Assembly (NCBI GenBank): GCA_027017505.1
Contig: JALUQR010000066.1
Span: 537-14,432 of the forward strand
Direction: 5' to 3'
DNA: 13,896 nt
DNA from: a bacterium
GTDB taxonomy: Bacteria > Desulfobacterota > GWC2-55-46 > DRQE01
Below, piece after piece: positions 1-7,083 of this stretch. A model generated the notes under the pieces. That model did not search any database. It was not told where the DNA came from and saw nothing but the letters and a program-made list of their open reading frames with translations. Within the stretch, counting starts at the first letter, position 1. Every line of letters begins with the position of its first letter. Made by a program: the position numbers and the translations under genes.

Positions 1-23
1 TGAATCCTGCAAGCACCACATTT

Positions 24-1175
24 TCAGAACCTTTTAAGTTCACTCCTGTAGCCCCTGAGGTTTCTTTTTATCTCTTTTACGGAATCTCCGCCGAATTTTT
101 CAAGAAACGCTCCTGCAAGCTCCACTGCCACCACAGCCTCTGCAACCACACTTGCCGATGGCACAGCACACACATCGCTTCTTTCCACTGTTGCAAGGTG
201 TGCCCTTCGTGTGGCAATATCCACAGAGTGGAGTGGCCTCATAAGCGTCGGTATGGGCTTCATGACAGCCCTTATCACCACGGGCTCACCGTTTGTCATG
301 CCACCCTCTATGCCACCTGCGTGGTTTGTCCTGCGATAATAGCCCCTGTGTTTGCTGTAGAATATCTCATCATGTGCCCTTGAGCCTGGCAGTACTGCAA
401 AGCCAAACCCCTCGCCTATCTCCACACCCTTTATTGCCTGTATGCTCATCACTGCTCCTGCAAGCCTTGCATCGAGCTTTCTATCCCAGTGGACATGGCT
501 TCCAAGCCCTGGTGGAAGCCCTGTTGCAACGACCTCGAATATGCCACCAAGGCTGTCGCCATCACCACATGCCCTGTCTATTCTTCTTTTCATCTTCTCT
601 GTTACCACGGGGTCAGGGCATCTGGTCTCTGATGCTTCTGCCATCTCAAAGAGCTTTTCAGGTGGGAGGTCTTTTTTTGTGTATCTTACCCCGCCTATCT
701 CAACCACCCAGCTGTATATGTGTATGCCGAACTCCTCAAGCAGTCTTCTTGCAACAGAGCCTGCAGCAACCCTTACCGCTGTCTCCCTTGCACTTGAGCG
801 TTCAAGGATGTTCCTTATGTCCCTTGTAAGGTACTTCATTGCTCCTGGAAGGTCTGCATGGCCTGGTCTGGGATGTGTGAGGGCCTGTGCCCTTCCTCCC
901 TCGGGCTTCATGACATCCTTCCAGTTCTCCCAGTCGCGGTTTCTCACAACAAGTGCAACAGGTGAGCCAAGGGTTCTGCCGAGCCTCACACCAGAGAGTA
1001 TCTCCACCTGGTCTTTCTCTATCTTCTGCCTTGCACCCCTGCCGTAGCCCTGCTGTCTTCTGGCAAGATGGGTGTTTATGTACTCTGCGGTAAGCCTGAG
1101 GCCTGCAGGCACACCCTCCACTATGGTTACAAGTGCTTTTCCGTGCGATTCTCCTGCTGTAAGGTATCTGAGCAT
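24..1175 (-). CDS. aroC: Chorismate synthase
   Basis: This enzyme converts 5-enolpyruvylshikimate-3-phosphate to chorismate with reduced FMN, the last step of the shikimate pathway, in the cytoplasm. The 383-residue product is full length. Visible family signatures are GESHG (residues 8-12, His11), the RRQQGYGRG stretch (about 39-47), HPRPGH (101-106, His106, with His11 the two conserved active-site histidines), GDGDSLGG, and a C-terminal RRTNHAGGIEGGMTNG segment followed by PLHSVD. An in-frame ATG at 1202 would add nine residues, but it lies in the terminator stem of the upstream gene. The ATG at 1175 has AAGAGG nine bases upstream and gives the usual MLRYLTAGESHG start. It is the only metabolic gene in the window and sits downstream of pilQ. 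A shikimate gene after pilQ is common (aroK in many proteobacteria; aroC, from memory, in Geobacter-like genomes). Identification is certain; the start is very likely. Confidence 0.98.
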   Translation of the reverse strand: MLRYLTAGESHGKALVTIVEGVPAGLRLTAEYINTHLARRQQGYGRGARQKIEKDQVEILSGVRLGRTLGSPVALVVRNRDWENWKDVMKPEGGRAQALTHPRPGHADLPGAMKYLTRDIRNILERSSARETAVRVAAGSVARRLLEEFGIHIYSWVVEIGGVRYTKKDLPPEKLFEMAEASETRCPDPVVTEKMKRRIDRACGDGDSLGGIFEVVATGLPPGLGSHVHWDRKLDARLAGAVMSIQAIKGVEIGEGFGFAVLPGSRAHDEIFYSKHRGYYRRTNHAGGIEGGMTNGEPVVIRAVMKPIPTLMRPLHSVDIATRRAHLATVERSDVCAVPSASVVAEAVVAVELAGAFLEKFGGDSVKEIKRNLRGYRSELKRF

Positions 1176-1184
1176 ATTCCAGGA

Positions 1185-1190
1185 CCTCTT
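1185..1190 (-). promoter_or_regulatory. Ribosome binding site deciding the aroC start
   Basis: AAGAGG on the minus strand lies nine bases before the ATG at 1175. It starts one base after the U-tract of the pilQ terminator, so the terminator and the aroC initiation region are directly adjacent. It supports the shorter aroC start over the ATG at 1202. Confidence 0.7.
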
Positions 1191-1214
1191 AAAAAAAAGC
1201 ACCCCGCAGGGTGC
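1191..1214 (-). terminator. Rho-independent terminator after pilQ, directly before aroC
   Basis: On the minus strand a perfect 6-bp stem GCACCC/GGGTGC with a TGCG loop (1199-1214) is followed by eight T residues (1191-1198). This is a textbook intrinsic terminator. It lies 27 bases after the pilQ stop codon and ends 15 bases before the aroC ATG. It probably limits, rather than abolishes, transcription from the pilus operon into aroC. I saw no convincing promoter between pilQ and aroC. Confidence 0.85.
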
Positions 1215-1241
1215 ATGGTATGGGTATGTGCAAGCAGGAAC

Positions 1242-3935
1242 TTATCTCAGCTCTCCTTTCTTCAGTATCGTTGGAGTTATGAATATGAGCAACTCCTTCT
1301 GCGAGTCTGAAACAGACTTGTTTTTAAAGAGCCATCCCAGAAACGGTATGTTCTTAAGGAAAGGCACCCCCTGCTCTGACCTGTTCGTCTCGGACACTAT
1401 TATACCACCTATTACCGTTGTCTCTCCATCCTTGACGAGCACCGTTGTGGATGCCTCTTTCTTGCTTATGCTGGGTTTTCCAGTGGCGGTACGGTATGTT
1501 CCTATGGCGTTTCTGCTTGCCTTTATGTCCATGAGTATGCTTCCATCCGGGGTGACCTGTGGTTTTACCGTAAGGCTCAGGCTTGCATCCACGAACTGTG
1601 TCTGCGTGCCTGCTGCGGATGTGGTCTCAAACGGTACTGATTCACCCTGCTCTATCTTTGCCTCTTTGTTGTTGAGTGTTACTATTCTCGGTCTTGATAT
1701 GGTCTTTACAAGTCCCTGTTTTTCACCTGCTGAGATTCTCAGGTCAAGTATCATGGGTGTTCCCTTGTGTTTTCCCACTATGAATCCAAGTGCTCCCAGT
1801 GTGCCTGCGGTACCTGCTGCGGGAAGGTTTACAGCATAGTTTGTAACTCCCACATCTGCAATAAAGCCTGCGGTCTTATCCTGTGAGGTAACTCCTCCAC
1901 CTCCATATGTGGCTGACTGCTGGCTCGGATACGGAGCAGCAGAGCCAAGCTCAGAGGTGCTTCCAAAGATGCTGTAGTGGTAGTCCGCATTGCTCTCCCT
2001 TATGTCCACGCCCCACTGTATACCCAGGTCTCTGGCAAAGCTCGATTCTGCCTCAACAATCCTCGTCTCTATGAGAACCTGCGGTATGGGTATATCCACC
2101 CTCTTTACATAGTCCTTCACCTCTTTGAGCACGGACTTTATGTCCCTCACTATAAGGGTGTTTGTGGTCTCGTGCACTGTTACACTTCCTCTGTCCGAGA
2201 GCAGGCTCCGTATCTGCGGGGCTATGTTAGATGCGTTATCGTAGTTCACCCTTATGAACTCTGTTGTGAGCTCTTCGAGTTTCTTCTGTGCCACCTTTGT
2301 GCGCAGTTCCTCTTCCTTTTCCTGGCGTATCTTCTCGCGTGGTGCAACCCTTATGACATTGCCCTCCTTTATGCTATCAAGCCCCTTGGTTCTAAGCACG
2401 AGGTCAAATGCCTGTTGCCAGGGTACATTCTTGAGTTTAAGCGTTATGGTGCCCTTGACATCCTCTGAGACCACTATATTCAGGTCACTTATCTCTGCAA
2501 GAAGCCTCAGCACATCAACCACCTGGGCATCCACCATGTTTATGTTGACCCTTCTGGTCTTGTATGCCTCATCTACAGGTTTTTCCCTCTTTCGGGCGGT
2601 AACATCGGCTCCGGGCTTCTGTTGTTTCTTCTCTGCGGTGAGTATGGGGAAGTCAAGGTATATGAAGCTATCCCCTCTGCCAACCCTGTAGGGGGTTCTG
2701 CCCGTAAGCTTTACAAGTATCCTTCCAAGCTCGGGCTTTATGGATGCCTGATAGGAGCTTATGCTTATAACAGGGGTGTCAAGCTCTGCTGCATCCAGTG
2801 TTACCCTCAGCTCCTCGGGTATGTATGCAGAGGGCATGTCTATTATGAGGTTTTTGCCAAGCCCTGTCTCTCTTATTCTGAACTCTGGCCTGGCTGTCCC
2901 CTCTATTATGAGCCTTGCCCTGCCAGGAAGTTTCTTAAACCTTATATCCCTTATCTCAATCCTTGCGGGTTTTTCTGCGATGGTCTTCTGTGCTGGTGCT
3001 GGCTTCTGGGTCTCTGCGGTGTCTGCCCGTGGTTTGCTGAACCTTAAAACAAGCCTGTCTGCCTCTTTATCCACCGAGTATGAGGGTATAGCTGACAGCG
3101 GAGAGTCGAAAACGATTCTCACCTTATCGGGATGCACGCCAACCCTCATCTGTTCAATCACCTCGGAGTCCACCGGTATCTCCCTCTCTTCAAATGTGGC
3201 GGATACACCCCACACATCGAGCACCACCCTTGAAGGGTCTTCAAGGCCAAAGGCGTTGAAGTTTCCGATCTCTCCGTCGCCCACAAGGGTTACGGTCACC
3301 TCCGAGTTCTTTGAGTCTATCCTTACATCGGTAAGGTTACTTGCCTTTTTTCTGGCAGGCTCCTTTCTGTCTGCAACAACTGTGGTTGAAACCGCCACAT
3401 CCTCTTCTGTCTTCTCTATTATCTCTGTTACCTCATCCATTGTCTGTGGTTCTTCTTCAGGTGCCTGCTCCTCTGCAACACCTGGTATGTAGATGTCTCT
3501 TTTGAGGTCTACCAGGATGCTGTTCTCACCTGCTTTTACCCTGTGGATTATCCCCTGTCTGAGTCCTATCTCGATTCTGCCTATCCTCTTGTTTTCGTCA
3601 CCGTAGGTGGATGTTCTTATCTCTGTTATGTAGTTGTTGTTTACCGCTATGGGGCTTCTGACACTGCTTACATCAACCTCTGGCATGTCTATTATAATCC
3701 TTGGCGGGTCTGTAAGTTTGAAGGCGGTGTATTTCACGGGTTTGTTGGTCTCGATCAGCACTGCATCGCCCTCGCCCACCACGCTTATTATCTCAACCCT
3801 TGTTGCCTCTTCAGCTGGTGTTGCCCCTGGCTGTTTGAGCCCTGTTGTCTGTCTTTTTGGTGTGCATCCCCCAATGGCAATGGCAATACTCACAAGTATC
3901 ACAGCAAAACCGTTTACAAAAAGTCTCTTATTCAT
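1242..3935 (-). CDS. pilQ: Type IV pilus secretin PilQ, predicted lipoprotein
   Basis: PilQ forms the outer-membrane ring through which the pilus passes. The 897-residue product reads in order: signal peptide with a lipobox-like IGGC (Cys24); three AMIN-like peptidoglycan-binding segments (about 46-147, 199-299 and 323-431) separated by charged or Pro/Ala-rich linkers; the secretin N0/STN domain (about 463-532, VNINMVDAQVVDVLRLLAE); an N1 domain (about 558-616); and the C-terminal secretin domain (about 640-893) with VPFLKNIPFLGWLF and a final LLIFITPTIL strand. A strong GGGGGAGG ribosome-binding site lies five bases before the ATG. It is the last gene of pilMNOPQ, 40 bases after pilP, and is followed by a terminator. 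The lipobox with +2 Thr is unusual for PilQ and suggests a self-piloting 'liposecretin'; that is inference. Family assignment is certain. Confidence 0.97.
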   Translation of the reverse strand: MNKRLFVNGFAVILVSIAIAIGGCTPKRQTTGLKQPGATPAEEATRVEIISVVGEGDAVLIETNKPVKYTAFKLTDPPRIIIDMPEVDVSSVRSPIAVNNNYITEIRTSTYGDENKRIGRIEIGLRQGIIHRVKAGENSILVDLKRDIYIPGVAEEQAPEEEPQTMDEVTEIIEKTEEDVAVSTTVVADRKEPARKKASNLTDVRIDSKNSEVTVTLVGDGEIGNFNAFGLEDPSRVVLDVWGVSATFEEREIPVDSEVIEQMRVGVHPDKVRIVFDSPLSAIPSYSVDKEADRLVLRFSKPRADTAETQKPAPAQKTIAEKPARIEIRDIRFKKLPGRARLIIEGTARPEFRIRETGLGKNLIIDMPSAYIPEELRVTLDAAELDTPVISISSYQASIKPELGRILVKLTGRTPYRVGRGDSFIYLDFPILTAEKKQQKPGADVTARKREKPVDEAYKTRRVNINMVDAQVVDVLRLLAEISDLNIVVSEDVKGTITLKLKNVPWQQAFDLVLRTKGLDSIKEGNVIRVAPREKIRQEKEEELRTKVAQKKLEELTTEFIRVNYDNASNIAPQIRSLLSDRGSVTVHETTNTLIVRDIKSVLKEVKDYVKRVDIPIPQVLIETRIVEAESSFARDLGIQWGVDIRESNADYHYSIFGSTSELGSAAPYPSQQSATYGGGGVTSQDKTAGFIADVGVTNYAVNLPAAGTAGTLGALGFIVGKHKGTPMILDLRISAGEKQGLVKTISRPRIVTLNNKEAKIEQGESVPFETTSAAGTQTQFVDASLSLTVKPQVTPDGSILMDIKASRNAIGTYRTATGKPSISKKEASTTVLVKDGETTVIGGIIVSETNRSEQGVPFLKNIPFLGWLFKNKSVSDSQKELLIFITPTILKKGELR

Positions 3936-3975
3936 AGGAACCTCCCCCTGTTCTTATAGATAATAGACACCTCGT

Positions 3976-4497
3976 TCATTTCTTCTCTGGCAGGGTGAGT
4001 TTTACTATCTCTGTGCCCACCAGATTGCCCTCTGCATCCCTTATCTTTTCCTTGATTATCACGCTATCCATGGTTATTGCCACCACCCTGCCCTCTTTTG
4101 TGCCTATTCTGTCTCCCTTTCTTATTATGTATCTCTTTCCATCAGGTGCCTGCACCACAGCCCTGGGCCTTTTCACCCCTGTGACCACTGCAACGAGTCT
4201 GAAAACACCAACCTCACAGCACTCAAGGGGTGTTTTTATGCGTTTCTCCTGTCTTCTGAGCTTGACCTTTGCAAGATAGCTCAGGAAGGGATTCCTCTTA
4301 AGCCTTGTTATATCTATTTTTTTCTCTACCATTTCTTTTTCCTCTGCGGTGGGCTGTTGTGGTTTTACCACCTGTTTTCTCTGCGGTCTTTTAAGCACCA
4401 CCTTTTCATCCGATGGCTCCTGTCCACCGCATCCTGCAATCGCAAAGGCCATGAGCACAAACAGTGCCAGATATTTCTTCATACCCCTGACGCTCAT
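3976..4497 (-). CDS. pilP: Type IV pilus inner-membrane lipoprotein PilP
   Basis: PilP links the PilN/PilO inner-membrane complex to the N0 domain of PilQ across the periplasm. The 173-residue product has a lipoprotein signal ending in the lipobox IAGC (Cys23), a Lys/Gln/Pro-rich flexible linker (about 25-62), an RNPF motif (68-71), and a C-terminal beta-rich homology region (about 90-170) with the PLE motif and GDRIG typical of PilP. Adjacent Cys93-Cys94 are an oddity. The start chosen overlaps the pilO stop as ATGA, implying translational coupling. The in-frame ATG at 4482 (MKKYLALF) is a possible alternative and still leaves a complete lipoprotein signal. Length and position match the family. 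Confidence 0.95.
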   Translation of the reverse strand: MSVRGMKKYLALFVLMAFAIAGCGGQEPSDEKVVLKRPQRKQVVKPQQPTAEEKEMVEKKIDITRLKRNPFLSYLAKVKLRRQEKRIKTPLECCEVGVFRLVAVVTGVKRPRAVVQAPDGKRYIIRKGDRIGTKEGRVVAITMDSVIIKEKIRDAEGNLVGTEIVKLTLPEKK

Positions 4498-5123
4498 TTT
4501 TTCTTACCCTTTGGGGTGGTCTTCTTTTCAGGTATAAACCTGAATGTGGTTACCACAAACTTTGCCCTCAGCATGGGTGCAAGGGGTGTGCCACCCTTTG
4601 CGAGTCCCACGCTTACCCCTGTTATGTTCACTATTCTTGAGAGCCTGCTTATCCTGTAGCAGAAGTCAAAAAGGCTCTCGAAGGTTCCCCGCACCTCCAT
4701 GCTCACGGGTACCTCTGCGTAAAAACCCTTTGGTTTTTCTGGCAGTGGTTTGAAAAGGAGTATCTTAAGGCCTGCCATCCTGCCCGATTCACTTATGCTT
4801 TCAATAAGCCCTGGTATTTCCTTTTTATCGGGCAGTCTCTCAAGGGCTTCTTTGAGTTTTTTCTCAAGTTCCTGTTTTTCCCTTCTGTACCTGGGTATAT
4901 CCTGTGCAATGCGTCTGGCCTCAACGAGTTTTATCTCGAGCTGGTTCAGCCTGTCCTTGAGTTTTTCTATCTCGTCAATCTGTGGGGATATGAAGAACTG
5001 GTAACTTACAAGCGCTATAACAAGGTTTACCCCTATAAGGATAAGAACTTTCTGAAGGCGCGGCAGTTTCAGTATCTTATCGAGCTTTATGATGTTTTTT
5101 ATGTTTTTCAGCTCTATTGCCAT
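4494..5123 (-). CDS. pilO: Type IV pilus inner-membrane protein PilO
   Basis: PilO dimerises with PilN in the inner membrane to form the alignment subcomplex linking cytoplasmic PilM to PilP and PilQ. The 209-residue product has a short cytoplasmic Lys-rich N-terminus, one membrane segment (about 26-45), a periplasmic coiled coil (about 50-100, rich in E/K/L heptads) and a C-terminal ferredoxin-like domain with the characteristic EVPVSMEVRGTFESLFDF stretch. The start at 5123 is chosen because GGAAAG lies eight bases upstream and the pilN stop ends one base before it. An in-frame ATG at 5141 would add six residues (MWKESS) and overlap pilN. The stop overlaps the pilP start as ATGA. Confidence 0.95.
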   Translation of the reverse strand: MAIELKNIKNIIKLDKILKLPRLQKVLILIGVNLVIALVSYQFFISPQIDEIEKLKDRLNQLEIKLVEARRIAQDIPRYRREKQELEKKLKEALERLPDKKEIPGLIESISESGRMAGLKILLFKPLPEKPKGFYAEVPVSMEVRGTFESLFDFCYRISRLSRIVNITGVSVGLAKGGTPLAPMLRAKFVVTTFRFIPEKKTTPKGKKK

Positions 5124-5124
5124 G

Positions 5125-5667
5125 CTACTTTCTTTCCACATTCAGTGTGAAGGATACTATATCCAGTCCCACACCCTGTGCCTTTGTCCTTTTTGCAACC
5201 ACAAGTTCCACCTTTTTTATATCTTCCACCGCCTCGAGCCTTCTCATAAATTCTGCAAGGTCCTCATCTGTAACCGCATTACCGTTGAGGGTTATGTTCT
5301 TGCCCTTTTCTGTAAGTGATATGAGCCATACCTTTTTTGGTATTGCCTCGCTTATCTGGATGAACATGGCGACAGGCCCTGTTCTTGCCTTCTCGAGCTT
5401 GTTGACCACATCGAGTTTGTTCTGGAGCAGTTTTTTCTGCTCCTTGATTTTTGTGAGCTCTCCCACCTTTCTTTTGAGTTTTCTAAGTTCTTCCTCCATG
5501 GTGTCTATATCCTCTTTGAGCATGGACACATCGCTTTTGAGCTTGAGATAATACGCTGAAGATACAGTGACCACCATGGCGGTTATAAGCACCGCAACTG
5601 TAAGCTGAAACCTTATGGACTCTTTCTTCTTTGCAGCTCTTACGGGTAATAGATTTATTCTTATCAT
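5125..5667 (-). CDS. pilN: Type IV pilus inner-membrane protein PilN
   Basis: PilN is the bitopic partner of PilO; its cytoplasmic N-terminus binds PilM. The 180-residue product begins MIRINLLP, whose INLLP (residues 4-8) is the conserved PilM-binding peptide. A membrane segment (about 20-41), a long coiled coil (about 43-92) and a C-terminal ferredoxin-like domain (about 97-180) follow. The ATG overlaps the pilM stop (ATGA), and AAGGAGG lies about 11 bases upstream inside pilM, so the two genes are translationally coupled. Length and architecture are standard for PilN. Confidence 0.96.
   Translation of the reverse strand: MIRINLLPVRAAKKKESIRFQLTVAVLITAMVVTVSSAYYLKLKSDVSMLKEDIDTMEEELRKLKRKVGELTKIKEQKKLLQNKLDVVNKLEKARTGPVAMFIQISEAIPKKVWLISLTEKGKNITLNGNAVTDEDLAEFMRRLEAVEDIKKVELVVAKRTKAQGVGLDIVSFTLNVERK
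5132..5137 (-). promoter_or_regulatory. Ribosome binding site deciding the pilO start
   Basis: GGAAAG on the minus strand sits inside the end of pilN, eight bases before the ATG at 5123. It favours this start over the ATG at 5141. Confidence 0.5.
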
Positions 5668-6728
5668 CTATCCCCGAGCCTCCTTATTGCACAACCCACA
5701 GCGACACCGAAGCACGGAGCCATATCCTGCAGATACCTTGCGTTGAAGTTCTGGGGGTTGTAGTTTATGCCGTTAAAGGGGTTTGCTATTTCCACCTCAA
5801 GCCCCACCCTTTCCTTTATGAGTTCCTTAAGTCCCCGGGTTTTTGCACCTCCTCCGCAGAGCATTATCCTGTGTATCACGAGCCCAGGGTTGCCTGCTAT
5901 GAAAAAGTCCACACTTCTTCTGACCTCCATTACCATGCTCTCTGATACCACGCTTATAATCTGTGCGACCTCTTCAGGTGTTACATCCTCCAGCTGTTTG
6001 CCCAGTTTGAGCTCTTCTGCGTCCCTGAATGGTATGCTGAAGCTTCTCTGGAGTTCCTCTGTGTAGTGGTTTCCACCCATGGGCACGGTTCGAGTGAAGG
6101 TGGTGATTCCCCCTGCTATGACACTTATACTGGTAACACTGGCACCTATGTTAACCATGGTGATGTTTTCTGTTGGTGGCAGTGAGTAGTTTATCTCCAT
6201 CATGTTCTCAAGTGCGAAGGCATCCACATCCATTATTATGGGATTGAGCCCTGCCTCCTTTATCACATTGATGTAGTCGTTTATAACATCCTTCTTTACC
6301 GCAACGAGCATTACCTCCATCTGTCCTTTTCCGCCCGCACTTTCGCCGAGTATCTGAAAGTCTATGTTTACCTCGCTTATGGGGAAGGGTATGTACTGTT
6401 CTGCCTCCCACTGGATTGACTCTGCCAGCTCTTCCTCTGTCATGGCGGGAAGCTCCACCTTTTTTATAATCACGGAGTTACCCGTAAGCGAGGAGACAGT
6501 ATCCTTTGCCCTCACCTTGCAGTCTGCAATGAGTTTCTTTATTGCCTCTGTAACGCTCATGGAGTCTATGATGGAGCCATCCACGATGGCCTCTGGAGGG
6601 AGGGGTTCAAGGCCGAGCTTTTCAAGCTCCCAGCCCTTCTTTGCCTGACGCAGCTGGACGAGCTTTATGGAACTGGAGCCTATATCAAGACCTATTACCT
6701 CTTTCTTTCTGAGAAAAGAAAATACCAT
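5664..6728 (-). CDS. pilM: Type IV pilus actin-like ATPase PilM
   Basis: PilM is the FtsA/actin-like cytoplasmic ring that binds PilN and couples the motor to the membrane alignment complex. The 354-residue product has the phosphate-1 loop GLDIGSSS (residues 13-20), the phosphate-2 loop VNIGASV (192-198) and the adenosine motif GGGAKTRG (292-299), plus the conserved YIPFP stretch (112-116). GGGAG lies seven bases before the ATG, within the upstream HTH gene, whose stop codon directly abuts the pilM ATG with no base between. Length and motif order are standard; nothing is truncated. Confidence 0.97.
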   Translation of the reverse strand: MVFSFLRKKEVIGLDIGSSSIKLVQLRQAKKGWELEKLGLEPLPPEAIVDGSIIDSMSVTEAIKKLIADCKVRAKDTVSSLTGNSVIIKKVELPAMTEEELAESIQWEAEQYIPFPISEVNIDFQILGESAGGKGQMEVMLVAVKKDVINDYINVIKEAGLNPIIMDVDAFALENMMEINYSLPPTENITMVNIGASVTSISVIAGGITTFTRTVPMGGNHYTEELQRSFSIPFRDAEELKLGKQLEDVTPEEVAQIISVVSESMVMEVRRSVDFFIAGNPGLVIHRIMLCGGGAKTRGLKELIKERVGLEVEIANPFNGINYNPQNFNARYLQDMAPCFGVAVGCAIRRLGDR

Positions 6729-6938
6729 CTAATCGCTCCCGAAGACCTTGTCCTTGTCAGACAGCTTAAGACCCAGCGCCTGAATAATCTTTCTCTTCGT
6801 ATCCATACGGCAGGGATAACCCTTCTCTATCCTGTCAATGGTAACAGGGGAGACACCTGCCTTTCTGGCAAGCTCGGATTTGCTGAGAAGCATGTTCTCC
6901 CTTATCTTTCTCAGATTGTTCTTTGACCTCACCTTCAT
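6729..6938 (-). CDS. Small XRE-family helix-turn-helix protein at the head of the pilM operon
   Basis: This 69-residue protein is little more than one lambda-Cro/XRE-type HTH domain: helix 1 about residues 8-16, HTH helices about 20-26 (SELARKA) and 31-38 (PVTIDRIE), then helices 4 and 5 (TKRKIIQALGL). No sensor or multimerisation domain is visible. Its stop codon touches the pilM start, so the two are almost certainly cotranscribed. The ATG at 6938 has only a poor Shine-Dalgarno; the GGGGTGG upstream is about 15 bases away. A later ATG at 6893 has AAGGGAG nearby but would remove helix 1. By inference it could be an autoregulator acting on the promoter 65-95 bases upstream or on the inverted repeat there. 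A role outside pilus regulation cannot be excluded. Confidence 0.88.
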   Translation of the reverse strand: MKVRSKNNLRKIRENMLLSKSELARKAGVSPVTIDRIEKGYPCRMDTKRKIIQALGLKLSDKDKVFGSD

Positions 6939-6969
6939 GGTCTTACGGTTTATCCACCCCTGACTGGAA

Positions 6970-6998
6970 AAGGGGCAAAAACTGCCCCTTCTTTTTTT
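6970..6998. promoter_or_regulatory. 8-bp inverted repeat: operator, leader hairpin or terminator
   Basis: AAGGGGCA and TGCCCCTT form a perfect 8-bp inverted repeat around a five-base spacer (6970-6990). Read on the plus strand it is followed by C and seven T residues (6992-6998), which resembles an intrinsic terminator, although no plus-strand gene exists here. Read on the minus strand it has only a short T run, and it begins a few bases after the predicted transcription start of the HTH-pilM operon. It could be an operator for the HTH protein, a 5' leader hairpin, or a weak stop for the upstream pilin transcript. The repeat itself is certain; its role is not. Confidence 0.6.
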
Positions 6999-7002
6999 AA
7001 AA

Positions 7003-7032
7003 ATTTTATTTTATGAGAATACAATTTGTCAA
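7003..7032 (-). promoter_or_regulatory. Sigma-70-type promoter for the HTH-pilMNOPQ operon
   Basis: On the minus strand a perfect -35 TTGACA (7027-7032) is separated by 18 bases from TAAAAT (7003-7008), one mismatch from the -10 consensus. An A-rich stretch with an oligo-A run lies just upstream and resembles an UP element. Transcription would start near 6996, giving a leader of roughly 58 bases before the HTH gene. The region is sharply AT-richer than the coding sequence on both sides. Confidence 0.75.
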
Positions 7033-7040
7033 GGTTTTTT

Positions 7041-7072
7041 TTAAAATTAATATCATTTTTATATAATTTTAA
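7041..7072. repeat. AT-only inverted repeat between fimT and the promoter
   Basis: TTAAAATTA (7041-7049) and TAATTTTAA (7064-7072) are perfect inverted copies around a 14-base AT-rich spacer. The stem has no G-C pairs and no terminator-like U-tract in the gene direction. It overlaps the likely UP-element region upstream of the -35. It may be a protein-binding dyad or simply a chance result of base composition. Confidence 0.35.
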
Positions 7073-7083
7073 TATAAGCTCAC

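Noticed and set aside
1..23. Possible start of a further minus-strand gene after aroC (ATG at 21, reading MWCLQDS to the edge)
   Set aside because: Only seven codons are visible, with no clear ribosome-binding site and no recognisable motif. This is not enough to call a gene.
1072..1839. Long plus-strand open frame of about 255 codons, antisense to pilQ and the aroC start
   Set aside because: It lies opposite two well-supported genes, has low-complexity Ser/Leu/Val-rich translation and no recognisable domain. The long antisense frames at 293-829, 2254-2691, 2761-3492 and 5117-5551 have the same explanation: codon bias of the real minus-strand genes.
2628..4395. Recurring CTCTGCGGT string in pilQ and pilP (for example near 2632, 3012, 4340 and 4381)
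   Set aside because: On the coding strand these encode Ala/Glu- or Thr/Ala-rich linker codons at irregular spacing and in linker regions. They look like codon-usage coincidence, not a dispersed repeat element.
6729..6893. Shorter HTH protein starting at the ATG at 6893, which has AAGGGAG just upstream
   Set aside because: It would delete helix 1 of the HTH domain, and the spacing to the ribosome-binding site is very short. The ATG at 6938 gives the intact domain.
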